Origin: Carex sylvatica
Lineage: Eukaryota > Streptophyta > Magnoliopsida > Poales > Cyperaceae
Assembly (NCBI GenBank): GCA_964058845.1
Contig: CAXKVR010000412.1
Coordinates: 1-25,561, forward strand
Direction: 5' to 3'
DNA length: 25,561 bases
Both the position numbers and the translations under genes were made by a program. The notes under the pieces are model-generated. The model searched no databases. It was not told where the DNA came from and saw only the letters and a list, made by a program, of their open reading frames with translations. The first letter of the stretch is position 1. Each line of letters begins with the position of its first letter. This document shows positions 10,172 through 19,190 of the stretch, piece after piece.

Positions 10172-11110
10172 CATACATATACATATATATACATATATAT
10201 ATTGTATTATATATACATATACATATACATATATTATACATATGTTATATATACATATATTATATATGCATAAAAAAAACCTCAAACTGTGGATATTTTC
10301 TTTCTTCAAACTCTATATTTATAGTGCAAAAAAAATAAAAAATTCCCGGAGCATGAAATTTTTTCACAACCCAGATTAAAAATTATGGGCCGTGAAATTT
10401 TTTCACGCCTTGGATAATTTTAAAATTTCTTTCAGAACTTGGTTAGTTTGGGTATTTTTAAAAATCTCGGGTATATGTGCTACATTACCCGTACTATTAT
10501 ACTTTGAACCATACAATCATGAAACATTTTTTTTTAAATACTAAAAAAAGTGAAATCAAATCTATGGCCAATAAACATGAATGTAAATATGTTTCCTTTA
10601 TCACTGTACTCACGGGGACCACCGAAAATTAAATCCAGAAAGATAACTTTCTACGAGGATCGCAAAAACTCCATTTGAATTTTTTTCTAATGCATTAATA
10701 CCTATATAATTTTATTTTTCAAATGAGATCCATGATGACATACTTTCAGGCTTGTTGTCTCGTAAGTATACCTCATCTTACAAGTATTTATACCTATACT
10801 TTCAAGTATTTTTTACATATGATACTGAAAGTATTTATACTTATGCACTGAAGTATTTATACATATGAGATCAACTATTTTTGTTAAAAGAATGTTGACA
10901 TGGTGATGATTGGAGAACTCGAAAATGAATAATCATAACAAGTTACGAATCAAAATATTAATATCTTATTTTTTAAGTGTTAATATCTTAAAAAAATATT
11001 AATTTTTGAATTTGCGCTTTCCACTCAAGAAATATTAATTGAGACACATTCATGCTAAATTAGTAATTGTGTCACATTCATATAAACACCGAAAATTATC
11101 AATAATTCTA
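10172..11110. other. AT-rich intergenic DNA with microsatellite and short repeats
   Basis: The stretch opens with a CATATA/TATATA tract to about 10270. A GTGAAATTTTTTCAC palindrome lies near 10397. About three loose repeats containing AAGTATTTATAC lie at 10783-10865. I see no gene or RNA. Confidence 0.5.
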
Positions 11111-11480
11111 TCATTAGACACCTATTACAACAGAAAAGGTATCCACGATTGGGGAATTTAATCGCTGATAATAAGGGCACTGGTCGTTGATATTCAATTT
11201 TTGTCGCTGATATTCTGGTCACTAATACTCACATGATGAGGTCACTGGACAATGATTGACATCATCTCGGACGATGATGCCATTTCAGAGACCGATTTTT
11301 TTGGTTGTTGATAATGTGTGTTGACGTGACGGTATATAGGGGATTCCAAAGTCTGATTTGCGGTCGCTGTTGTTTAAATCCGATCAATGATATATTTTTA
11401 AAGCTACAAACTTATATTTAAAATCCGATCGATACTACCTTTTTCAGCTATCAACTGGTGTTTAAAAACCGGTCGCTGAT
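11110..11480 (+). mobile_element. Decayed CACTA-like subterminal region
   Basis: Repeated GGTCGCTGAT-type motifs, GGTCACTGGA and a GACATCATCTCGG segment occur here in the same order as in 13190-13410, so the two are diverged copies in the same orientation. A CACTA-like start may be the ACCTATTACAACAG near 11121. No transposase is seen. Confidence 0.45.
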
Positions 11481-12012
11481 GGTCAATAAAATTCTCAAGA
11501 AGAACCCATATGGCCAATAATAATTTGAGTCAACAACTGTGATCAGCTGTTCTCGATTTTTACAAAAAAGAAGAAAAAATAATAATATACCAAGTTTTAC
11601 TCAGCAAAAAATATATATGTTTAAAACTTTTAATGCATAATTCAGTACTCTTTACGTAACCTTTTCAGATCAAGTAAGAGTATATTGATAACATAAATTT
11701 ATAAAAATTACACACTCTATAAAAATGAATTACTGCTATTATTATTCACATGCTTTTTTTTTTCTTTTTTCTTTTTTTTTTGTGATTCTCATGGAAGCTA
11801 TCAGTACGTAGTAGTACTCCTTAAAGAAAAACAACAAAACAACATTATATTACAATAAAAAAATAACTAAATCGAATCACCATCATATCTCAACAATGCC
11901 CGTTGTTCCTATTTTGTATTTTTCACAGCATAAAACAATATCTACAAGTAAAGAAGTAAAATTATATTTAGTAACACATTTCATTAATTGTAAATATACA
12001 TCAGCTATATAT
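11481..12012. other. AT-rich stretch, nothing recognised
   Basis: Contains a T-rich run at about 11753-11781. No ORF, RNA or repeat family was recognised. Confidence 0.4.
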
Positions 12013-12015
12013 TAA

Positions 12016-12241
12016 GGATATGTTTGGATGACACAGGAATAACGCTAACTCAGAAATAACTACTATTTCTAGCGAGCTATTCTCACCATTTCACGTTTGG
12101 GTAAAAAAACGCTTTAACACAAGGAATAACCCGAGTTAGTTGCTATTCTGCTATTTTTATGAAATGTTGGATTAGCAGTTATTCTGAATTTGAAATTAGC
12201 AAGCTATTTCGAATTATTCTTTGTTTCATCCAAACGTACCC
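12016..12241. mobile_element. Tourist/PIF-Harbinger-type MITE, 226 bp
   Basis: Terminal inverted repeats GGATATGTTTGGATGA and TCATCCAAACGTACCC match at 14 of 16 positions. The trinucleotide TAA flanks both sides (12013-12015 and 12242-12244), the target duplication typical of PIF-Harbinger elements. No coding capacity. Confidence 0.85.
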
Positions 12242-13001
12242 TAAGTAACTAAAGGTACTGAAATTGTACCAAAATATATGTTTGAAAAATAACAGGGACA
12301 TGCAATCCCTGAATCAAATGATGCAACTAAATCGAACAAAAAGCACAAACATAACAAGACATCAGGGGAAAAACAAAAGAATGAAACGACGAGAATAAGT
12401 GATCGAACCATTTTTTACGTCTGTGCGGGCCTTCTTCTCCCCTCTCTCTCTCTCTCTATCAAACTTGAAATCTTTTATTCTTTTTATTAAAAAAATATCA
12501 ACATTAGCTTGAGCCCACCCATGAGCGATGAATGATGATTGATCCATACTTGTCATCATGTTTGACAGCGTCATATCAACTACCAATTTAAAACAAAATT
12601 AAATTATGAACATAACATGTGAAATGAATTATGAGTAGTACTATGTCCTAACAACTTTTTGTACGTCCAATTCATTATGCAATTCCCAACCCTAAATTAA
12701 GATATTAATAGCATAGCATATGTGAAATGAACGGGGGGCCCGGCCAGTCACTAGATTATGAACAAAAGCACGAGCTCCCAACCCAACCTTTAATAATGCA
12801 CGATCAGAATAATTCCATTTTCAACTTAAATTTAAAATTACAGAACTTAAAAATTTACCTTACGTAAGGAAGAAGGGTTGATATTCTTTCTACTTCTCTT
12901 GTGCTGCATAATGAATTGTGAGAAAAAAGAGAGAAAATCCCATATGTATAGTCCTTGATGTTGAAATCTTATTTACGCTAGCTGGATAATTCATCGCTTT
13001 T
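12242..13001. other. Intergenic stretch, nothing recognised
   Basis: Holds a CT microsatellite at about 12439-12457. No coding sequence with a recognisable family, and no RNA gene seen. Confidence 0.4.
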
Positions 13002-13164
13002 CACAACAAGAAGGTAGGCACTTTTCGCGAGGGTAAAAAGTGACTTTTAGCGACAGAATACCATCATAAATGTGATTTTCTATTAGTGACGGTACTTTTA
13101 GCGACGGAGTACCGTCATAAATGCACTTTTTATCCTCGCGAAAAGTGCCTACCTTCTTGTAGTG
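13002..13164. mobile_element. CACTA MITE, 163 bp, TTT target duplication
   Basis: The left end CACAACAAGAAGGTAGGCAC and the right end GTGCCTACCTTCTTGTAGTG are inverted repeats differing at one base (CACAA against CACTA). The arms extend to CTTTTCGCGAGG. The 3-bp TTT at 12999-13001 and 13165-13167 is the target duplication expected for the CACTA (En/Spm) superfamily. The interior contains inverted GACGGTAC/ACCGTC motifs. Non-autonomous. Confidence 0.9.
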
Positions 13165-13175
13165 TTTGTTGTGAA

Positions 13176-13412
13176 CACTACAGTAGATTGGAGCATCAGC
13201 GACTGGTGAAACTGGTCGCTGATGCCAAAACCAGTAGCTGATAGCCCGGTTGCCTCGTAGCTGATGCTTGCCAGATGATGTTATCGGTCACTGAATAACG
13301 TCATCTCGGTCACTGAATGATGTCATCTCGGTTGCTGATGACTTCTCAGCGACCAATTTTTTTTGTCGATGTTGGTTTTGCTGCCGTCAACCGGTCGTTG
13401 ATGCTTCTATCG
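13176..13412 (+). mobile_element. CACTA-like transposon terminus with subterminal repeats
   Basis: Begins CACTACAGTAGATTGG. It is followed by many direct and inverted copies of a GGTCGCTGATG motif, typical of subterminal transposase-binding repeats of CACTA elements. A diverged same-orientation copy lies at 11110-11480. No opposite terminus was found downstream. Host gene fragments begin 250 bases inward (13662), so this may be the left end of a gene-capturing element. Confidence 0.55.
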
Positions 13413-13661
13413 GCATTTTTTTGTTTTTTTTTGTTATTTAAATTTCACCATGATATTTAATAGGAAACATATAACATTACATCAAATAATATAAATTAGA
13501 TAACAAATATCAAACAAACCAAATATCAAACATACAAGTACCAAATAACATATCAAACTTACCAAAAATCAAACACAAATACCAAACATATCTCAAATAG
13601 CATCTAAACAAAACATTTAAACTACATAAGTCATTGTACCATACGAAACATACAAGCTTAC
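13413..13661. other. A/C-rich low-complexity stretch
   Basis: Degenerate repeats of ACCAAATATCAAAC type. On the minus strand the frame continues here from the TruA exon but has no similarity to any protein; the exon ends at a splice donor at 13661-13660. Confidence 0.5.
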
Positions 13662-14616
13662 CAGGATCATATTTTATAGACAATAGGCATAAACCATGAG
13701 GTGGGGCCGGTAGATCGAGTGAATTTTGCAAGCTCTTTCTGTCTCTTGCTTCTAAAATCTTTGGTACGATATCAGGAGGTAGTGCTTCTCTTCCAACTTG
13801 CATCAACAATGCCACCTACATGAATCAGTTGTACCAATTATCATAATAGAATAAGATCAGTTTTGCAAAAGTGTCCCTTAGTTAATCTTATCAACCCCCC
13901 AAGACCCAACTTTTTTCATATTTGCAATTGACAGTAAGTAACGGCTTCTATTAATTATTTGGAGTATGGAAACAACAAATACTAATCCTAACTATCAGAA
14001 AATAATAAATTAAACAAGAAAAGGGCTTTCCTATCTGTATTTACAAAGGAGACTTATGAAACAAGGGTGCTTTTTTCGAAAATGACCTCACTGGGACCTT
14101 CTTCTAAATCCAGACCTATTCTAACTGTTCAATGGATTGATGGATTATTAAATTTCTTTTCTGAAATAAAGAGGAGATTGTCTTGTGGAAACTAAAAATT
14201 TCAAGCTGTACAGAAGTCAAGCTTGATCAAATTAGTCGTTGAAAAGATCAATCAAGTACAATACAATAGTATCAGTAGTTAAAAGCAAGGCCAGAGGATT
14301 ATACTGATGCAACTTGTTATATACAGTAAGGTGACAAGTTTTTTTAACAATTATTAAAAAAAAATACAGGGGCCTTTCTGCAAACACAGAAAAATTGTGG
14401 GCATTTTTAGTAAAAAAACGCAAAATTTAATGTAGAACTGGGAGACGGCTATTATGGGTGTGCATGTACTAATGGCAGGTCCCACCAGTATAAAAGCTAG
14501 GTATTGCAAACTAAAACTAAACAGTAAAAGAACAGAGAATAATAACTCTATACCATATTTCTCGCTTGCTGGTACAAGAAGCCGGTGCCTTCCACCTCAA
14601 GCTCCAAAATAACACC
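13662..14616 (-). pseudogene. tRNA pseudouridine synthase (TruA family) fragment, two exons
   Basis: Two consecutive coding exons of a TruA-like enzyme, which isomerises uridine to pseudouridine in the tRNA anticodon stem-loop, can be read on the minus strand. Exon A (14616-14554, 63 nt) has an AG before it and GTATAG after it, and encodes 21 codons including LEVEGTGFLYQQARNM. Exon B (13815-13662) follows an AG and ends at a GTAAGC donor. It encodes ALLMQVGREALPPDIV, EARDRKS and HGLCLLSIKYDPG, the conserved C-terminal part of the family. The exons join in frame and the intron is 738 bp. The catalytic Asp region and all other exons are missing on both sides, and no C-terminal exon follows the last donor. 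This is a fragment, not a gene; the closest plant homologue is unknown to me. Confidence 0.85.
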
Positions 14617-14739
14617 CTAAAGGGCAATAATATGCCGATTTAGAATAAGAAATACAAGCAGTAAAACAATTATAGTAAGGTTCTCAACTTAAAATAAACT
14701 TGTGTAATTTATTGAAAAAAATAATTATTAGAAAATCCT

Positions 14740-14880
14740 CATTAAGATCAAACGAATTAGGTCAGGCGGCCATGGCAACAGATCACGTAATATAATTATT
14801 AGAAAATCCTCATTCATGCCTCTCTCATGGATTTCATCAACCAGCAGATGGCTTACCCCACTTAAATTTGGTTCTTCAAT
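14740..14880 (-). pseudogene. DExH-box RNA helicase fragment, one exon
   Basis: Reading the minus strand from 14880, directly after an AG acceptor, 47 codons are open and encode [20 protein letters not shown] and [17 protein letters not shown]. This holds the Walker B DEIH box of DEAH/RHA-type ATP-dependent RNA helicases, in the context seen in plant DExH3/DExH5-like proteins. The next conserved block (motif III, SAT) should follow LILM but is gone. Instead the sequence repeats a 23-bp segment of the exon (14792-14814 and 14721-14743) and meets a stop. The neighbours are pieces of two unrelated genes in the same orientation. Confidence 0.85.
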
Positions 14881-15050
14881 CTACGACAAAAAGACAAAAA
14901 CCTATCACACTTTGTGTTTTTATTTGGTTTCATTAAGGATTCTTTCATAATCTAATATAAACAGATATAGTCATACTTCTATGTAGAAATCTTCTGGAAT
15001 AAAACAATTTTGTAGGTCAATAATTCCTCAGATTATGTACCATTTCAGTC
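14881..15050. other. Possible intron remnant
   Basis: AT-rich sequence upstream (minus strand) of the helicase exon. It could be captured intron DNA. No coding match was seen. Confidence 0.3.
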
Positions 15051-15141
15051 CAAATTGAGCAATGCTAATTGACTGTACTTCACCTGATCAGTATGTTTCC
15101 CAAATTGAGCAATGCTAATTGACTGTACTTCACCTGATCAG
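15051..15141 (+). repeat. Perfect 41-bp direct repeat
   Basis: Positions 15051-15091 and 15101-15141 are identical (starting CAAATTGAGCAATGCTAATT) with a 50-bp period. Identity suggests a recent local duplication between the helicase and triosephosphate isomerase pieces. Confidence 0.9.
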
Positions 15142-15180
15142 CAGCAACACACGAATCCAAGTATGTGCGCGCACACAAAC

Positions 15181-15297
15181 CTGATTGTCTTCGCCGATGA
15201 TGTGCCCTCTTTCAGAATGGCCAAAAATGACCCATTTTTTACTATAAAAAATTAAAAATTCTAACCTAATCTCTCCTGTAAAGGCTCCACCCTTGGT
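15181..15297 (-). pseudogene. Triosephosphate isomerase fragment, internally deleted
   Basis: On the minus strand 15297-15268 encodes TKGGAFTGEI and 15237-15181 encodes KWVIFGHSERGHIIGEDNQ, followed by a GTTTG donor. These are the conserved consecutive blocks of triosephosphate isomerase (glycolysis and Calvin cycle), with the electrophilic His in GHSER. The wording resembles the plastid isoform. Between them a 24-nt segment (15265-15242) starts with GT and ends with AG, far too short for a plant intron. About nine residues expected between GEIS and KWV are missing, so an intron and part of an exon were probably deleted. One conserved Arg (normally HSERR) is Gly here. A third unrelated gene piece in the same orientation. 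Confidence 0.82.
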
Positions 15298-15409
15298 CAG
15301 TCAGTGAAATTCACATTAATATCCTTATTAACATTCAATAGGCCGGAAACCTGTTGGGCATCGATCGTGTTTAATGCTTTCACTTTTATGTTATCAAATT
15401 GTCTTAATT

Positions 15410-15534
15410 AATGAAGTAGGGAAGATTAGATATGTCTCCAAATAATATGGGTTTTCGTATTGCTCTATTAAATGTTAATTTGTCGACGGCATGTTAACAC
15501 TTAATTATATATGTTGAGATTCGATTAGATCTAT
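15410..15534 (+). repeat. Upstream flank of UGT copy 1, shared with copy 2
   Basis: This segment matches 22958-23078 with small differences, ending in the shared AGATTCGATTAGATCTAT. It marks the 5' part of a tandem duplication that contains both UGT copies. Confidence 0.85.
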
Positions 15535-15564
15535 TACATTGTTAACACTAAGTTGTATTTAATT

Positions 15565-15827
15565 CACTAGTTGATCTATTAGGATCGGTTATTTCTAAGA
15601 ACCGATCTTGATAGTATCAGAACTATCAGGATCGGTTCTTAGAAAAAACTAATCCTAATAGTCATCCTGATATTTCACAAATTAGGATCGGTTGACTAAA
15701 AAATTCGATCTGATTAGTTTTTAGAATAGGTTTTGTTCAGAGAACCGATCCAGATAGATATTAGTATCAGTTGTTTCATATAGCCGATCCAGATAGGTCG
15801 ATCCTGATTTCTGTTTTTTTACTAGTA
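15565..15827. mobile_element. CACTA-like MITE in the UGT copy 1 upstream region
   Basis: Starts CACTAGT and ends near ACTAGTA (15821-15827). The interior carries many direct and inverted copies of AGGATCGGTT and AACCGATC, the subterminal-repeat style of CACTA elements. It ends about 110 bases upstream of the UGT start codon, so it occupies the likely promoter. No clean 3-bp target duplication was seen. Confidence 0.6.
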
Positions 15828-15938
15828 CAATCTTCACAAAATTAACAGGCTAGGTCTTCACCATAAATTTCAAGCTTTCTAGTAGAAATAGCACACCTTA
15901 CAAAAAGCAACCATTGCTAAGCTTTAACCAAGTTGCCA

Positions 15939-17423
15939 ATGGAAGAGCAACAACATATCATCCTCTTCCCTTTCTTGGCTACAGGACACATTTTTTCTTT
16001 CCTAAACCTTGCCAAGCAATTGGAGCAACACACAAGAAAGCATGATAACAACATTATAATCACACTTGTGAGCACTCCGCTTAACATGGCTAAGATCCGT
16101 AACTCCATTTCCGAAAGCTCCTCCATCAAACTTGCCGAGGTTTCCTTTCCGGCCACATCCCACGGCATACAACCGGGCATAGAAAGCATGGAGTCTGTTT
16201 CACGCGATCAATTCAATGCTTTCTTCGAAGCCACAGAGACCTCCCTTCAACCTCCCTTTGAGGGTCTCATACACAGTTTGATTAACCAAGGGCAGAGTAA
16301 AAGTAAAATTTGCATCATAGCAGATTACTTTCTCGGATGGACAGTGAAGGTTTCCGAGAAATATAACATCTCACATGCTGTTTATATCACTGGTGGGCCA
16401 TATGGTATGGCTGCCATGTTCTCTCTTGTGGTAAACCCCCCTCCACCTTCATTTTTTCTTAGGGCTTCGCCGACTGAAATGAAAACTTTGGTAGATTACC
16501 CAGAGGTTCAGGTTCTGTACTCTGATGTCATAAATATCATTCCACTGCCTGGCCACCCCATCCATGCTTTTGGGAGGCGCCAAATCTTACAATCTTTCTG
16601 ATCTCAGGCAGTTCTCTTAAATTCCTGCGAGGAGTTGGATAAACAAGGAATAAGGCTCCTGAGGAGCTACCCAAGCTTGCCCCTCTATACAATCGGGCCA
16701 TTAGTTAGGGAAAGAAGCCTTTGTTCCTTGTCTGATAATAATTCCAAGGAAGAACAGTGTATCAACTTCTTGGATTCAAAGAGACCTAACTCGGTCCTTT
16801 ACATCTCCTTCGGTTCTCACATCACAATCCCTGCCTTACAGATGATAGAGTTGGCCAAAGGGCTAGAGGCAAGCAGAAGGCCGTTTCTTTGGGTTATTAG
16901 GCCTCCAAGTGAATTTGAAGATGAAGTAAAAGAAGGCGAATTTAGAAAAGAATGGTTCCCAAAGGGATTCGAAGCAAATATCCGCCAAAAGGGACAAGGG
17001 ATTTTTTTGCACAAGTGGGCCCCACAAATGGAAATCTTATCTCATGCCTCCACTGGTGCTTTTCTGAGTCACTGTGGATGGAACTCAGTGCTTGAGAGCT
17101 TGTATGAATGTGTGCCGATCATTGGTTGGCCATTGTTGGCCGATCAATTGTACACTTCAAGGATACTACAGGAAATGGGTGTAGCAATGGAGATAGCTAG
17201 CTATAGTGGAAGACAATTTGGAGGGTTGGAAAAGGGTTGGCAGGTAGTAAAAGATGCGGTGGAGGCTGTTTTGGATGAGGAGAAAGGTTGTGGGAGTAAA
17301 ATGAGGGAGAAGGTTAGAGAGATCAGAGATGTGATTCGAGCGGCAGTAAGAGATGACACAGGGTATGTTGGATCATCTTGCAAAGCCATGGAGAGTTTCC
17401 TTGACTCCATCTTTGATAGTTAG
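15939..17423 (+). pseudogene. UDP-glycosyltransferase (UGT92A-like), full length with one premature TGA
   Basis: An intronless frame of 494 codons with one internal TGA at codon 221 (16599-16601). The first ATG (15939) starts MEEQQHIILFPFLATGH; His17 fits the catalytic base and Asp129 (IADYFLGW) its partner. The PSPG sugar-donor box spans residues 360-403, exactly 44 residues, from WAPQMEIL through HCGWNS to ADQ; the final Gln is usual for UDP-glucose users. The enzyme would move a sugar from a UDP-sugar to a small lipophilic acceptor in the cytosol; the acceptor cannot be inferred. The usual Gly of GVP in the box is Cys. At the stop position copy 2 has CGA, so this is a CGA-to-TGA mutation. 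The 30 residues before the stop look shorter than in family members I recall. A truncated 220-residue product would lack the donor domain. Confidence 0.93.
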
Positions 17424-17454
17424 TACTTAGTTTGTGTTTTTTTGTTAACATGTG

Positions 17455-17460
17455 AATAAA
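17455..17460 (+). terminator. Polyadenylation signal of UGT copy 1
   Basis: AATAAA lies 31 bases after the stop codon, in a segment (GTGAATAAAGGAACT) also kept after copy 2. Confidence 0.6.
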
Positions 17461-17570
17461 GGAACTATATTTCTAGTATCAATCTCAAGTTGCGATTCTT
17501 GGTTAATGAACTTCTATGTAGTAACATCCTTTTTGTTTCTTTCTAGTAAATTTGAAGGGTTTTTGTTCAG

Positions 17571-17843
17571 AGTGGTTGACTCTTCCAGGTAATATATCGG
17601 CTAATGCAATTATCCGCGCATGTAATACAAAAATGAGATTTTACAACAAATTCTATATCTAATTATTTTTCTTGAGCACTAACAGTATAATTAAACTGAC
17701 TTAACAAATGCATGTTAACACAATTATTTTTTGTTTTCAGTGATTTTGTTTGTTAACCTTGTATACAAATACGACCTCGACTAGTGATGCTGGTAGAAGT
17801 CAACCAACCCATTAATCAGGGGCTGTTGTAGAACTACTCCTAA
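17571..17843. other. Noncoding stretch after the end of the shared UGT flank
   Basis: Homology with the copy 2 flank stops at 17570. I see no gene or repeat here. Confidence 0.4.
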
Positions 17844-18173
17844 CACTAGAAAAACTAACACGTGACCTGACATGACGTGATAAATATATAGTGATTTGAT
17901 CACATCATGTGATCAATTTTTTTTTTCACGTGATGTGATAAAAATAGTAGTAAACAGTTATGTCATGCGAATAGATATGTCATTGTGGTCACGCTGTTAC
18001 CACGCATGACGTGACATGACGAATTATGTTTTATTATTGTTTTCAATTAAGTTAGTTCATAGAAAATGATAACAAAATATACTAAAATTAAAATATTATA
18101 TCAAGAAATAATGTTGAAAAAATTGATCACATAATGTGTGTCACGTGGCATGACCGGATTAGTTTGCTATTAT
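17844..18173. mobile_element. Decayed CACTA-like MITE with CACGTG motifs
   Basis: Begins CACTAGAAAAACTAA; its right end TTAGTTTGCTATTAT (18159-18173) is an imperfect inverted match. Near the ends lie CACGTGAC, TGACATGACGTGA and TCACGTGGCATGACC motifs in both orientations, including three CACGTG G-box cores (17859, 17927, 18142). No target duplication was found. Confidence 0.45.
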
Positions 18174-18229
18174 TTCCTATGCCGTTACCATACATGAAAA
18201 TGAGAAGAGAGAAGAATGAACATGACCCA

Positions 18230-18271
18230 TTCAGTAGAGGTTGTGAACCACTCAGTAGAGGTTATGAACCA
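18230..18271 (+). repeat. Two tandem 21-bp repeats
   Basis: TTCAGTAGAGGTTGTGAACCA is followed at once by a near copy, with differences at the first and fourteenth bases. Confidence 0.8.
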
Positions 18272-18389
18272 TGACAAATCAATTTAGTTTATATTAATTT
18301 TAGCTGAATAAAGGATGGCAACTATTTTTCCAAGGAGAAACATACAATCACACAAAAAAAAAATTAAGGGTAAAATACATACTAATTAA

Positions 18390-18957
18390 ATTATGGACAA
18401 TTAATTCTAAGGGTGTAACTTCATAACTTTTCTGGTCCAACCTAGAAACAAGTCCTTGGACTTGAACATGGTGGGTGGGCAAGAAGCCCGAAACGGTCTT
18501 GAACGGTAACCGTGTAACCGCGTTCTTGCTTCCGGCCAAGGAAACAACTGTAATTACAGAAGCTGGCTTGTAAGGGGATAAGCCCTTCCACTCTTTCTCT
18601 GATCCCTTCTTCATTAGCAAATATATGTTCTTGGAAACCACTGTGGCGTGCCCTTGAGCTATATATGTATCCAAGTTTCATTTCCTACTCGAGAATCAAA
18701 TACCAAGTATATATGTTTATATTGAGAAGCTAGACCGATCGATGAAAATAATAATCCGTACGTAGCTTAACATCAGTAATGTCTCCAATGGCAAATATTT
18801 TGTCATGACCCATTACCCTCAAGTTATCATCAACCTTCAGTCTTCCATGTTGATCCAAGCTATCCTTCAGTATAGTCTCCCTAAGCCAACCCGAACCTAC
18901 CGGCTTTCCTATAGCAACAAAGTGACAATCTGCTGAAATTGTTGTACCAGCCGATGT
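18390..18957 (-). pseudogene. FSP1/AIF-homologue (AIFM2-like) oxidoreductase, last two exons, broken
   Basis: The minus strand encodes the C-terminal part of a plant apoptosis-inducing-factor-homologue, a FAD-dependent NAD(P)H:quinone-type oxidoreductase. The upstream exon (18957 to about 18766) reads ISADCHFVAIGKPVGSGWLR, then KDSLDQHGRLKVDDNLRV and the FAD-contact motif IFAIGDITDV. The second exon begins after an AG at 18685 with EMKLGYI and continues, after a 4-base ATAT expansion that shifts frame near 18667, with AQGHATVVSKNIYLLM and LPFKTVSGFLP. The donor after the first exon is not canonical at the expected place. The N-terminal dinucleotide-binding domain is absent; a GAGTC-rich repeat starts just upstream. 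The block holding it is absent beside UGT copy 2. Certainly non-functional as it stands. Confidence 0.85.
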
Positions 18958-18974
18958 TTTAATTCATGGTTTGG

Positions 18975-19190
18975 AAACTTGGCTGAGTCCGATTGAGTTG
19001 ACTCGGCCGAGTCAACTCGGTATCGGTCAGGTGTGATCTGAGTTTCACCCGAGTCTCGCGTCTATACGATTTTTTTATTAAAACTCGGTTGAACAGTGTT
19101 TGACTCGACCGAGTTATCCGATTTTCAAGCCGAGTCATTCCGAGTAAACCCTAGTCAAGCCGAGTCAAGTCTGAGTCAGACCAAGTCCTT
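18975..19190. repeat. GAGTC-rich dispersed-repeat-like sequence
   Basis: Dense GAGTC/GACTC and ACTCGG/CCGAGT motifs, with the palindrome ACTCGGCCGAGT near 19000. It resembles the arm composition of the hAT-like element at 19413. It cuts off the FSP1-like pseudogene on its 5' side. Its termini were not found. Confidence 0.55.

Noticed and set aside
9439..10338. Three short open frames in the foldback and CATATA region
   Set aside because: They arise from inverted-repeat arms and microsatellites (YTYTYTY, YIYIYI) and have no family resemblance.
12362..12586. Minus-strand 74-codon open frame
   Set aside because: Low-complexity part from a CT microsatellite (RERERG); no family, no context.
16590..16640. 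An intron spanning the TGA in UGT copy 1
   Set aside because: Copy 2 reads through the same place in frame with CGA and similar flanking codons, and no suitable GT-AG pair is needed.
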